The notes under the pieces were generated by a model. That model was not told the DNA's origin, made no database searches, and worked only from the letters and a program-made list of their open reading frames with translations. This document shows positions 8,012-16,558 of a stretch of 64,000 bases of DNA, in pieces. The stretch is from Pseudomonas monteilii NBRC 103158 = DSM 14164 (lineage in GTDB: Bacteria; Pseudomonadota; Gammaproteobacteria; Pseudomonadales; Pseudomonadaceae), in NCBI RefSeq assembly GCF_000730605.1, contig NZ_BBIS01000037.1:1-64000 (forward strand), read 5' to 3'. Positions within the stretch are counted from its first letter, which is position 1, and the number at the start of each line of letters is the position of its first letter. Position numbers and translations under genes: made by a program.

Positions 8012-8042
8012 GCATCGCCCCTGATACAGCCACTGCCAGGCT

Positions 8043-8936
8043 TCAGCCCCTGGCAATGGGCTCCGGCAAGCCTTTCACGCCTGGGTTCAATGCGAACACG
8101 CCGCCGGCCAGTGGCTGGTCGCTCAGATCGATGCCTTGTGGGCAAATCGACGTCACGAACAGCGTATCCAGCTGCGGGCCGCCGAATGCGCACATGGTCG
8201 GTTTCTTCACCGGTAGCGGCAGAGCGCGGTCCAGTTTCCCTTCGGGGGTGAAGCGCAGTACCTGGCCGGCATCGATCGCGCAGATCCAATAGCAACCTTC
8301 GGCATCCACCGCGGCCCCGTCCGGTCGGCCGGCGTGCTGGTTCATGTCGACGAAGATTCGGCGGTTGTGCGGTGTGCCGCTGTCGATGTCGTAGTCGAAG
8401 GCCCAGATCAGCTGGACGCTTGGGTGTGAGTCGGAGATATACAGTGTTTTGCCGTCCGGGCTGAAGGCCATGCCGTTGGGCACGATCAGCTTGTCCAGTC
8501 GTGCTTGCAATGGGTTTACCGTTGCGTCTGCCGTCGCGTCATATCGGTAAAGTGCTCCCACCGGCTCGGCGCCCATGTTTGTTTGCATCGTACCGGCCCA
8601 AAAGCGCCCTTGGCGGTCACAGCGCCCGTCATTGAAGCGCATGCCGGGCCTGGCGTGTTCGACACTGGCACGTTTGTCGGCCAGCAGGCGGCCGTCTGCC
8701 TGAGGGGTGAGGTGGAAGATCCCGCTCTCCTGGGCTCCCAGCCAATGGCCTTGGTGGCTGCGGACAATGCAGCCCAGCATTTCGTCTGCGGTCCAGTGAG
8801 TTGTCTGGCCGTCTATCTGCCAGCGGTGCAGACGACCTGCCGGTATATCCACCCAGTACAAGGCATTTTCCTGCGGGTGCCAGACCGGGCTCTCGCCCGT
8901 GGCATTGCGTACGTCGATGATCAGTTCGGCTGTCAT
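8043..8936 (-). CDS. SMP-30/gluconolactonase-family sugar lactonase
   Basis: This 297-aa six-bladed beta-propeller lactonase carries the family motifs GESPVW (metal-ligand Glu), RFNDGRCDRQGRFWAGTM, NGMAFSPDGKTLYISDS and RPDGAAVDAEGCYW (metal-ligand Asp). Beside uronate dehydrogenase it most likely hydrolyses galactaro- or glucaro-lactone, the direct product of Udh, to the aldaric acid. It follows udh on the same strand with a 26-nt gap. The substrate assignment is from context. Confidence 0.88.
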   Translation of the reverse strand: MTAELIIDVRNATGESPVWHPQENALYWVDIPAGRLHRWQIDGQTTHWTADEMLGCIVRSHQGHWLGAQESGIFHLTPQADGRLLADKRASVEHARPGMRFNDGRCDRQGRFWAGTMQTNMGAEPVGALYRYDATADATVNPLQARLDKLIVPNGMAFSPDGKTLYISDSHPSVQLIWAFDYDIDSGTPHNRRIFVDMNQHAGRPDGAAVDAEGCYWICAIDAGQVLRFTPEGKLDRALPLPVKKPTMCAFGGPQLDTLFVTSICPQGIDLSDQPLAGGVFALNPGVKGLPEPIARG

Positions 8937-8962
8937 GGAAGCAGTCTGCGCTCTGTCAGGGT

Positions 8963-9781
8963 TCAGTCGCCAAAAGGGCCGGCAGCGGTGAAGGCGCCAC
9001 CTTGCAGCTGGGCCGTCGGGTCATTTGCTGCGGGTTTTGGCTGCTGCTCCAGGGCCGGGCGGAAGCGTTCGGCGCTGTCCTTGGGGTTGAAACCCAGGTG
9101 TGCGGCGTGGCGGTTGTTCCACCACAGGTCGCGGTTGGCCGAGACGCCATACACCACGGTGTGGCCAACGTTCTCGGCCAGCAATGCGCGCTCCACCAGG
9201 TGTGCCAGGTCTCCGTAGCTCAGCCAGGTGGACAACATGCGCACATTGCGGGGTTCGGGGAATGAAGAGCCGATGCGCAGGCTGACCGTTTCGATGCCGT
9301 AGCGATGGAAGTAGAACGTCGCCAGGTCTTCGCCGTAGGCCTTCGACAGCCCGTAATAGCAGTCTGGCCGGCGCGGCGAATGCGCATCCACTTGTTCGTC
9401 CTGGGGGTAAAAGCCGGTGACATGGTTGGAGCTGGCAAACACCACGCGTTTTATGCCGTGCTTACGGGCGGCCTCGTAGATGTGGAAGGTGCCAACGATG
9501 TTGGCTTGCAGAATCTCTTCGAAGGCACGCTCGGTGGAGATGCCGCCCAGGTGCACGATGGCGTCTACATCCTTGGCCAGGGCCAGTACGCCGGCCTTGT
9601 CCGCCAGGTCGCAATTGATGGTTTCTTCATGCTCGCCCGTAGCTGTTGCCATGGGGCTGATGTCCGATGCGCGCACGAAGGTGGCGTGCGCTTGCAGTGC
9701 TTCGCGAAGCACTTGCCCGAGCCCGCCGGCGGCACCGGTGAGCAGCAGGCGGTTGAAGGGTTTGCGTGTAGTCGTGGTCAT
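8963..9781 (-). CDS. udh: Uronate dehydrogenase (NAD-dependent)
   Basis: Udh oxidises D-galacturonate or D-glucuronate to the aldaro-lactone, the first step of oxidative uronate catabolism. The 272-aa extended short-chain dehydrogenase has the glycine motif TGAAGGLG (residues 15-22), a catalytic Tyr143-x-x-x-Lys147 (YGLSK) and strong overall resemblance to P. putida Udh (ASSNH, DAHSPRRPD, LRIGSSFPEP, WWNNRHAAHLG). It lies between the lactonase and the KdgM-type porin genes on one strand, probably in one operon transcribed from before kdgM. Confidence 0.95.
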   Translation of the reverse strand: MTTTTRKPFNRLLLTGAAGGLGQVLREALQAHATFVRASDISPMATATGEHEETINCDLADKAGVLALAKDVDAIVHLGGISTERAFEEILQANIVGTFHIYEAARKHGIKRVVFASSNHVTGFYPQDEQVDAHSPRRPDCYYGLSKAYGEDLATFYFHRYGIETVSLRIGSSFPEPRNVRMLSTWLSYGDLAHLVERALLAENVGHTVVYGVSANRDLWWNNRHAAHLGFNPKDSAERFRPALEQQPKPAANDPTAQLQGGAFTAAGPFGD

Positions 9782-9856
9782 TGTATAGAGGCCTTTTACT
9801 GAAACGGCATCAAGGTGCCGTGCGGGAACGACACCGGCATGGGCGGGCGGTTGCCC

Positions 9857-10582
9857 TTACAGGAAGTTGTATTGGATACCCAGGCGCCAACGGGCCTGGC
9901 GATCGTCCGTGTAGCTGTTGACCTTGATGTCACCCACTTCCATGAACGGTGCCCACTGCTTGTTGAGCTTGTACTTGATGATCAGGTTCTGCTCGTAGTC
10001 GCGCTTCTTGTTGTCGTAGCGGATGTAGTCGGTGGTGAAGTGGATGTACTGGTACTCGAATGCCCACGGGCCGCTGGGGGTGTAGCCGAGCCAGCCTTCA
10101 AGGCGGGTGGTGTTCTGGTCGTCCTTGGCGCGGTCAGCCTTGCTGTGGTCGACCTGATCCCGGTCGAGGCTACGTGCGTCATGGCGCACGCGGGTGGCGA
10201 CATACCAGGTGTCGCTGAGTTTGTAGCTGTACTTCAAGCCGAATTTGTAGGTAGTCGCATCCTTGGAACTGTCCATCTGGAAGGCGGGGGTCCAGGTCGA
10301 CTTGGGGCTGGTCTTGTAGTTGTAGTCCACGGTGAACTCGTGGCCGTTGTTGACCATGTTGTCGTAGGCGACGTCTTCGCGGTCGCCGGCAGTTTTGTAT
10401 TTGATTTCTGCGGCAAACCCCAGGCCGCTGTCCTTGCGGTAACTCAGCTTTATCCGGTCGGAGTGAATGCTGTCGTCTTCGGTGAAGCCGTGCCGGTAGT
10501 TGATGCTGGCGGAGTCCGCGCAGGCGTAGAACGACAAGCCGAGCGTACTGGCGGCGATGAGGCGGCGAAGTGTGATGTTCAT
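9857..10582 (-). CDS. KdgM-family oligogalacturonate-specific outer-membrane porin
   Basis: KdgM porins let acidic oligogalacturonides cross the outer membrane. The product is 241 aa with a signal peptide (LRRLIAASTLGLSFYACA) followed by alternating beta-strand sequence and a typical outer-membrane end (WRLGIQYNFL). The family pattern SINYRHGFTEDD...DRIKLSYRKDSGLGFAAEIKY is clear. The ATG at 10582 is chosen for its signal peptide and the A-rich leader. It is first of the leftward udh/lactonase group. The length fits KdgM (about 215-240 aa). Confidence 0.88.
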   Translation of the reverse strand: MNITLRRLIAASTLGLSFYACADSASINYRHGFTEDDSIHSDRIKLSYRKDSGLGFAAEIKYKTAGDREDVAYDNMVNNGHEFTVDYNYKTSPKSTWTPAFQMDSSKDATTYKFGLKYSYKLSDTWYVATRVRHDARSLDRDQVDHSKADRAKDDQNTTRLEGWLGYTPSGPWAFEYQYIHFTTDYIRYDNKKRDYEQNLIIKYKLNKQWAPFMEVGDIKVNSYTDDRQARWRLGIQYNFL

Positions 10583-10590
10583 GCGATCTC

Positions 10591-10606
10591 TTTTTTTGTT
10601 TTTGTT
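10591..10606 (-). promoter_or_regulatory. Hfq/Crc-like A-rich site in the kdgM leader
   Basis: On the minus strand the leader reads AACAAAAACAAAAAAA, which is five A-R-N triplets followed by AGA, ending 8 nt before the kdgM start codon and overlapping the purine-rich ribosome binding site. Runs of this type are the known targets of Hfq with Crc in Pseudomonas catabolite repression. It is the strongest of four such sites seen in this window. Confidence 0.6.
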
Positions 10607-10824
10607 GAGGACGTGATGAGGCGTGTGAGCAAGGTGGGGTGAGGTGGTGAGCGCTCCGTGATTTTTCAAATAAGTTATCGTACGACTGTGAGGCTGTCTA
10701 CGGATTATTGAAATGTTGTCTGATCACTTGTCTGGATGGCTCTATCCCGGTGTTTTTGGCAATTGAAAAGCCTTTGGTTGGGGGGCTAATGATTGTCATG
10801 AGCACCATGAATCGGGGTTTTTTG

Positions 10825-10838
10825 CGACTTTAAAGTCG
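10825..10838. promoter_or_regulatory. 14-bp perfect palindrome between kdgM and the enolase gene
   Basis: CGACTTTAAAGTCG is a perfect palindrome 87 bp before the rightward enolase-family gene. The 343-bp divergent region 10583-10925 also holds TCGTACGA (10678-10685) and TTGTATGATGAC (10852-10863), the latter resembling the TNGTNNNACNA sites of FadR-subfamily GntR proteins. Two such regulators lie at the far end of the locus, so these are candidate operators. No other feature is evident in the gap. Confidence 0.45.
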
Positions 10839-10925
10839 TGCTTTTCAAATGTTGTATGATGACGTAGGATGGCCTCCAGAGCGTGACTCACCCGCCACAA
10901 ATCCAATAAGAAGGCTCAGACGTCC

Positions 10926-12080
10926 ATGATCATTACTGCTGTAAACGTCCAGGTGTTTTCCTACCCCACGCGCCGCGCCGTAGACAGCGCCGGCCATGCC
11001 CACCCAGGTGATGTGACCCAGGCCAGAATGGCCCTGCTGCGCATCAGGACCGAGTGCGGCAGCGAAGGCTATGCGCTGGGTGCGCCCGAACTCATTCGCC
11101 CTTATGTGCTGGATAACTTCGTGCGCAAGGTGCTGGTTGGCGCCAATGCCTTCGACCGTGAAAAAATCTGGCACGACCTGGCCCACTGGCAGCGCGGCAG
11201 CGCCAGCCAGCTGACTGACCGCGCCCTGGCGCTGGTCGAGCAGGCACTGTGGGACTGGGCCGGGCGCAAGCTGAACCTGCCGGTGCACAAGCTGATTGGT
11301 GGCTACCGCGACAAGGTGCCGGCCTATGGCTCGACCATGTGCGGTGATGAGTTGCCGGGCGGCCTGTCGACGCCGGAGGAGTACGGTCGCTTCGCCGAAA
11401 CCCTGGTCAAGCGCGGCTACAAGGCCATCAAGCTGCACACCTGGATGCCACCGGTGTCGTTCGCGCCCAGCGTGAGCATGGACATCAAGGCATGCGCCGC
11501 CGTACGCGAGGCCGTGGGGCCGGACATCGCGCTGATGATCGATGGCTATCACTGGTACAGCCGTACCGAAGCCCTCACCATCGGCCGCGCCCTGGAAAAG
11601 CTCGACTTCGCCTGGTTCGAAGAGCCGATGATGGAAGATTCCGCCGAGTCCTACGCCTGGCTGGCCGGGCAGCTGGACATCCCGGTGCTTGGCCCGGAAA
11701 GCCTCGGTGGCAAGCATCTGAGCCGGGCCAGCTGGGTGAAGAACGATGTGTGCGACATCCTGCGAGCGGGGGTTGCCGGTGTGGGGGGCATTGCACCGTG
11801 CCTGAAGGTTGCGCACATGGCCGAATCATTCGGCATGGATTGCGAGATCCATGGCAACGGTGCCGCCAACCTGGCGGTCGTGGGGGCGATCAAGAACTGC
11901 ACCTGGTACGAGCGCGGCCTGCTGCACCCGTACCTTGACTATGACGAGGTACCTGCCTACCTCAAACGCCTGGTCGACCCGATGGACGAAGACGGTTTCG
12001 TGCACCTGTCGAACTTGCCGGGCCTGGGTGAGGACATCGACTTCGACTACGTCGAAACCAATACGCTGCAGAGCTTCTGA
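10926..12080 (+). CDS. Enolase-superfamily (mandelate racemase/MLE) sugar-acid enzyme
   Basis: The 384-aa protein has the full family layout: a capping domain (1 to about 125), a barrel with metal ligands Asp206 (MIDGYHWYSRTEA), Glu232 (WFEEP) and Glu258 (GPESLGG), and a late histidine His309 (CEIHGNG). The usual KxK motif is replaced by K169-L-H171 (KAIKLHTW). In this locus it is most likely a galactarolactone cycloisomerase or an aldarate/sugar-acid dehydratase. Family membership is sure; the reaction is inferred. It heads the rightward operon of importer and polygalacturonase genes. Confidence 0.85.
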   Translation: MIITAVNVQVFSYPTRRAVDSAGHAHPGDVTQARMALLRIRTECGSEGYALGAPELIRPYVLDNFVRKVLVGANAFDREKIWHDLAHWQRGSASQLTDRALALVEQALWDWAGRKLNLPVHKLIGGYRDKVPAYGSTMCGDELPGGLSTPEEYGRFAETLVKRGYKAIKLHTWMPPVSFAPSVSMDIKACAAVREAVGPDIALMIDGYHWYSRTEALTIGRALEKLDFAWFEEPMMEDSAESYAWLAGQLDIPVLGPESLGGKHLSRASWVKNDVCDILRAGVAGVGGIAPCLKVAHMAESFGMDCEIHGNGAANLAVVGAIKNCTWYERGLLHPYLDYDEVPAYLKRLVDPMDEDGFVHLSNLPGLGEDIDFDYVETNTLQSF

Positions 12081-12123
12081 TTCGTCATGGCGGCACGCGT
12101 CGCTGCGTGCCGCCCGAGCGTCC

Positions 12124-12138
12124 AATAACTATAAAAAG
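12124..12138 (+). promoter_or_regulatory. A-rich leader element, copy 1 (identical to 14866-14880)
   Basis: AATAACTATAAAAAG lies 10 nt before the start codon of the first binding-protein gene, and an identical 15-mer lies before the second. Four of its five triplets fit A-R-N, as in Hfq/Crc sites, and its 3' end supplies the ribosome binding site. The shared leader shows that the duplication that made the two genes included the 5' untranslated region. Confidence 0.55.
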
Positions 12139-12148
12139 GCGATCTCAC

Positions 12149-13759
12149 ATGAGCGTTATCCCCACACTCTGGGCGGGGGTCTTTGCTGCGTCTCTGGCGC
12201 TGACCTCGGTACCTGCTGCTTTCGCGAAAACCCCGGCAGATCAGTTGATCGTCGGCATGAGCATGATCAATCTACTGTCCCTCGACCCGGCGGCGGCCAC
12301 CGGGCTGGATGTGTCCGAGGTCAATGCCAACCTCTACGACATGCTGCTGGTGCAGGACGTGCGTCAGCCGGACCGACTGCTGCCGGCGCTGGCTGAAAGC
12401 TGGCAGGTCAGCGATGACCGCAAGACCCTCACGTTCAACCTGCGCAAGGGTGTGACGTTCCAGTCCGGTAACCCGCTAAGTGCCGAGGATGTCGCCTGGT
12501 CGCTGCAGCGTGTACTCAAACTCAACCTGGCCTTGGCGTCGACCTGGAAGGCCTACGGGTTTTCGGCGGGCAATGTCGACCAGCACATGCGCGCTGTCGA
12601 TGACGCTACTTTCGTCATCGAGCTGCCACGGCCGACTGACCCGTTGCTGGTGCTCAATACCCTGGCTACCTCGCCCAGCGCTTTCATCCTCGACCGCAAG
12701 GTGGTGCAGCAGCACCAGAAGGGCGATGACATGGGCGGTGCCTGGCTGACCACCCACGCGGCGGGCAGCGGGCCGTTCGCGCTCAAGGAGTGGCGCGCCA
12801 ACGATGTCATCCTGATGAACCGTTTTGACGGGTACTGGGGCGGCCCGGCCAAGCTCAAGCGCATCGTCATGCGCAACATGACCGAGTCGCAGTCACTGCG
12901 CTTGATGGTGGAGCGGGGTGACCTGGACCTGGCCAAGGGCATGTCCGCGCCAGACATCGAGGCGCTGGAGAAGTCTGACAACGTTCGCACCCAGACCGTG
13001 CAGCGCGGGACCCTGTACTACGTGGCCCTCAGCGTGAAGAACAAGCCCTACGACGATGTGCGCGTACGCCGGGCAGTGCGTTCGCTGATCGACTATCAAG
13101 GCATCAACCAGACGGTGATGCCGCACTATGGCCAGCTCAATCAGCGCCCACTACCGCTTGGCCTGCCAGCACGGCTGGATGATCCGGGCTATGCCCTGAA
13201 CGTGGCCGAAGCAAAAAAGCTGCTGGCCGAAGCCGGTTACCCCGAGGGTTTCAAGACCACCATCCGCGTGCTCACCGAGCCGCCCTTCATCAACATTGCG
13301 TCCAGCCTGCAGTCGACCCTGGCCCAGGCCGGTATCAAGGCCACCATCGTCACTGGTACCGGCAACCAGATCTACGGCGCCATGCGTGAGCGCAGCTTCG
13401 ACATCCTGGTCGGGCGCGGTGGTGGTGGCGCTGAGCGGCACCCGCATTCAAGCCTGCGCACCCTGGTGTACAACCCGGACAACCGTGACGAAGCCAAGCT
13501 GAGCAACTTCCAGGGCTGGCGTACCTCGTTCTACAGCCCCGAGCTGAACCGCCTGATCGAGCAGGCGGAAGTCGAGCCCGACAAGGCGCAGCAGCTGGCT
13601 CAGTACCAGCAAATCCAGAAAACCCTGGACGAGCAGGTGGGGGGCATCCTGCCTGTGTCGCAGATGACCGACACCGTAGTGCTCTACCACGATGTGCAGG
13701 ACTACCAGGGCCATACCGCGGCCACCACCCGTTACAAAGACGTCTACAAGTCGCGTTGA
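12149..13759 (+). CDS. ABC transporter substrate-binding protein, Opp/Dpp type (copy 1)
   Basis: This 536-aa periplasmic protein belongs to solute-binding family 5. It has a signal peptide ending near AAFA, then KTPADQLIVGMSM, the family patterns NLYDML, LTFNLRKGVTFQSGNPLSAEDVAWSL (about 95-125) and FDGYWGGPAKL. It is paralogous to the protein at 14892 and has the same length. In the region around GRGGGGAERHPHSSLRT it differs from copy 2, which has ARGAERYPHPYFSLRT. The locus suggests it binds galacturonate or short oligogalacturonides rather than peptides; this is inference. An earlier in-frame ATG at 12107 is rejected because the chosen start gives a clean signal peptide. Confidence 0.88.
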   Translation: MSVIPTLWAGVFAASLALTSVPAAFAKTPADQLIVGMSMINLLSLDPAAATGLDVSEVNANLYDMLLVQDVRQPDRLLPALAESWQVSDDRKTLTFNLRKGVTFQSGNPLSAEDVAWSLQRVLKLNLALASTWKAYGFSAGNVDQHMRAVDDATFVIELPRPTDPLLVLNTLATSPSAFILDRKVVQQHQKGDDMGGAWLTTHAAGSGPFALKEWRANDVILMNRFDGYWGGPAKLKRIVMRNMTESQSLRLMVERGDLDLAKGMSAPDIEALEKSDNVRTQTVQRGTLYYVALSVKNKPYDDVRVRRAVRSLIDYQGINQTVMPHYGQLNQRPLPLGLPARLDDPGYALNVAEAKKLLAEAGYPEGFKTTIRVLTEPPFINIASSLQSTLAQAGIKATIVTGTGNQIYGAMRERSFDILVGRGGGGAERHPHSSLRTLVYNPDNRDEAKLSNFQGWRTSFYSPELNRLIEQAEVEPDKAQQLAQYQQIQKTLDEQVGGILPVSQMTDTVVLYHDVQDYQGHTAATTRYKDVYKSR

Positions 13760-13803
13760 GGCAAAGCCTGCGTGATTGGTGAATGCTTTTTCAGGAGCTT
13801 GTT

Positions 13804-14841
13804 ATGTGTGCTTCGACTGCCTCTGTAATGGGTGCCCGTGTCTCGGGCACCGCTCGCCGGGCCAGCACGGTGCTGGTGACTTTGCTTGGCCTGCTGGCGC
13901 TGACGTTCTTCATCGGACGGGTCATGCCGCTGGACCCGGTGCTGGCAGTGGTCGGCCCGGATGCCGACAGCTCCACCTACGACCAGGTATACCGGGCGAT
14001 GGGCCTGGACAAACCGATCTGGGTCCAGTTCGGGCTGTACCTGAACGACTTGCTACACGGTGATTTCGGCAATGCGCTGCTCACCGGCCACCCGGTGCTC
14101 GAAGACATCAAACGCGTCTTCCCGGCCACCATTGAACTGGCGACCCTGGCAATCCTGTTCGGCGTGCTGATCGGCCTGCCGTTGGGGGTGGTCGCGGCCA
14201 GTAACCAGGGCCGGGTCGGCGACCACGTGGCGCGGGTGATTACCCTGTTCGGCTATTCCACGCCCATCTTCTGGGTCGGCATGATGGGGCTGCTGGTGTT
14301 CTACGCCTGGTTGGGCTGGGCAGGTGGGGCAGGGCGAATCGACCTGGCCTATGACGGCATGGTCGATGAGGTTACCGGCCTGCTGCTGATCGACACGGCG
14401 CTGGCGCGTGACTGGGAGGCCTTCACCAGCGCGTTGCGCCATATCGTCCTGCCGGCGTTGATCCTGGGGCTGAACTCGGTGGCCTACATCAGCCGCATGA
14501 CCCGCAGCTTCATGCTCGAGCAGCTGTCGCAGGAATACATCATCACCGCCAGGGTCAAGGGGCTGTCACGCCGCCAGGTGGTCTGGAACCACGCTTTCCG
14601 CAACATCCTCGTGCAGTTGCTCACGGTGGTCGCCCTGGCCTATGGCTCGTTGCTGGAGGGGGCGGTGCTGATCGAAACCGTATTTGCCTGGCCCGGTTTC
14701 GGTCAGTACCTCACCAGCAGCCTGATGCTCGGTGACATGAACGCGGTGATGGGCTGCGTGTTGATCATCGGCCTGATCTTCGTCGCACTCAACCTGATCA
14801 GCGATGCCCTGTACAAGGTGTTCGATCCCAGGACCCGCTAG
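13804..14841 (+). CDS. ABC transporter permease, DppB/OppB type
   Basis: This 345-aa inner-membrane permease has an N-terminal helix (VLVTLLGLLALTFFIGRVMPLDP), the family motif for cytoplasmic coupling (about residues 245-275: EYIITARVKGLSRRQVVWNHAFRN) and six predicted helices. AGGAG is 7 nt before the ATG at 13804. An ATG at 13783 in the same frame is less well placed. It sits between the two binding-protein genes, an unusual order for Dpp operons. Confidence 0.9.
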   Translation: MCASTASVMGARVSGTARRASTVLVTLLGLLALTFFIGRVMPLDPVLAVVGPDADSSTYDQVYRAMGLDKPIWVQFGLYLNDLLHGDFGNALLTGHPVLEDIKRVFPATIELATLAILFGVLIGLPLGVVAASNQGRVGDHVARVITLFGYSTPIFWVGMMGLLVFYAWLGWAGGAGRIDLAYDGMVDEVTGLLLIDTALARDWEAFTSALRHIVLPALILGLNSVAYISRMTRSFMLEQLSQEYIITARVKGLSRRQVVWNHAFRNILVQLLTVVALAYGSLLEGAVLIETVFAWPGFGQYLTSSLMLGDMNAVMGCVLIIGLIFVALNLISDALYKVFDPRTR

Positions 14842-14865
14842 CCCCCAATCAGCGTGAACACATTG

Positions 14866-14880
14866 AATAACTATAAAAAG
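14866..14880 (+). promoter_or_regulatory. A-rich leader element, copy 2
   Basis: This is an exact second copy of AATAACTATAAAAAG, 11 nt before the ATG of the second binding-protein gene. See the copy at 12124-12138. It may give both genes the same Hfq/Crc-dependent translational control. Confidence 0.55.
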
Positions 14881-14891
14881 AAGGATGCCCC

Positions 14892-16502
14892 ATGAAGACT
14901 GTATTCCCGCCGCTGCGCATGGCTGTGCTGGGCGCGGTGCTGCTGCTCGGCCCGCTCGCTGCGGTGCAGGCGAAAACCCCTGCCGACCAGTTGATCGTCG
15001 GCATGAGCATGGTCAACCTGTTCTCCATCGACCCGGCCAACGCGCCCGGCCTGGATGCCTCTGGCATCAATGCCAACCTCTACGACACGCTCATCAAGCG
15101 CGACCAGGGCAACCCGGAGAAGCACCTGCCACAACTGGCCGAACGCTGGGACGTCAGTGAAGACGGCAAGCAGATTACCTTCCGCCTGCGCACTGATGTC
15201 ACGTTCCATTCCGGCAACCCGCTCACTGCCGAGGATGTGGCCTGGTCGCTGTACCGGGTGATGAAGCTCAACTATGGCTTGGCCACCACCTGGAAGGCCT
15301 ACGGCTACAGTGTCGAAAACATTCAAACGCTGATCCGCGCGACCGACAGCCATACCTTGGTGATCGACCTGCCGCAGCCGGTAGACCCTTTGCTGGTGAT
15401 CGACTCGCTGGCCGTGTCACCCAGCGCTGTGGTGGTCGACCGCCAGCAAGTGCTCGAGCATGAGAAGAACGGTGACCTGGGCGCGGCCTGGCTGGTCACC
15501 AACGAAGCCGGCAGCGGGCCGTTCACCCTGACCAAATGGAGCGCCAACGATGCGCTGGTGATGACCCGCTTCGACGGTTACTGGGCAGGCCCTGCCAAGA
15601 TGAAACGGGTGCTGGTGCGTCACATGACCGAGTCGCAGTCGCTGCGCCTGATGCTCGAACGCGGCGACCTGGACCTGGCCTACGGCATGGCGGCGCCGGA
15701 TATCAAGGCCATTGAAAGCTCGGACAAACTCCAAGTGCAGGCTCTGCAGCGCGGCACCCTGTACTACGTGGCAATGAGCATGAAGCAGCCGGAGTTTGCC
15801 AACCGCAAAGTCCGCGAAGCGGTGCGCAACCTGATCGACTACCAGGGCCTGGACCAGCAGGTGATGCCGCATTACGGCAAGCTCAACCAGCAACCGATGC
15901 AGCTTGGGCTCGAGGCCCGGTTGCCAGACCCTGGCTACAAGCTGGATGTGGCCAAAGCCAAGGCACTGCTGGCCGAGGCGGGCTACCCACAAGGTTTCAG
16001 CACAACCATCCGCACGCTGTCCGAACCGCCCTTCATCGATATCGCCGCACGCATGCAGTCGACCCTGGCCGAAGGTGGCATCAAGGCCAGTATCGTCACC
16101 GGTACCGGCAACCAAGTGTATGGCGCCATGCGCGCCCGCAACTTTGAAATGATCGTGGCGCGGGGCGCCGAGCGTTACCCGCACCCGTATTTCAGCCTGC
16201 GCACCTTCGTCTACAACCCCGACAACAGTGACAGCGCTGGCTTGCCCAACTTCCAGGGCTGGCGCGCGTCGTTCTTCAGCCCCCCGCTGAATGACCTGAT
16301 CGACCGGGTAGGTGTCGAGCGCGATGCGGCCAAACGCCTGGGCATGTACCAGCAGGCGCAGAAGCTGTACGACGAGGAGGTGGGGCCGATCATGATGATT
16401 TCCCAGATGACCGACACCGCCGTGAGCGCAGCCGACGTCAAGGGCTTCAGCGGCGATGACGCCGAAGCCACCCGCTACCTGGGCGTCTACAAGCAACGTT
16501 GA
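14892..16502 (+). CDS. ABC transporter substrate-binding protein, Opp/Dpp type (copy 2)
   Basis: This 536-aa protein is closely paralogous to that at 12149. It has a signal peptide (MAVLGAVLLLGPLAAVQA, cleaved before KTPADQ), then LIVGMSMVNLFSIDPANAPGL and the same family-5 motifs throughout. Matching length, leader and sequence indicate a tandem duplication that straddles the permease gene. The two copies may bind ligands of different length or anomeric form. Ligand assignment to galacturonides is inferred from the locus. Confidence 0.88.
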   Translation: MKTVFPPLRMAVLGAVLLLGPLAAVQAKTPADQLIVGMSMVNLFSIDPANAPGLDASGINANLYDTLIKRDQGNPEKHLPQLAERWDVSEDGKQITFRLRTDVTFHSGNPLTAEDVAWSLYRVMKLNYGLATTWKAYGYSVENIQTLIRATDSHTLVIDLPQPVDPLLVIDSLAVSPSAVVVDRQQVLEHEKNGDLGAAWLVTNEAGSGPFTLTKWSANDALVMTRFDGYWAGPAKMKRVLVRHMTESQSLRLMLERGDLDLAYGMAAPDIKAIESSDKLQVQALQRGTLYYVAMSMKQPEFANRKVREAVRNLIDYQGLDQQVMPHYGKLNQQPMQLGLEARLPDPGYKLDVAKAKALLAEAGYPQGFSTTIRTLSEPPFIDIAARMQSTLAEGGIKASIVTGTGNQVYGAMRARNFEMIVARGAERYPHPYFSLRTFVYNPDNSDSAGLPNFQGWRASFFSPPLNDLIDRVGVERDAAKRLGMYQQAQKLYDEEVGPIMMISQMTDTAVSAADVKGFSGDDAEATRYLGVYKQR

Positions 16503-16558
16503 GAACCGCCTGGGGCACCTGTGGGTACCCCGAGTGGCCATGATTCCACATCGAGAAC

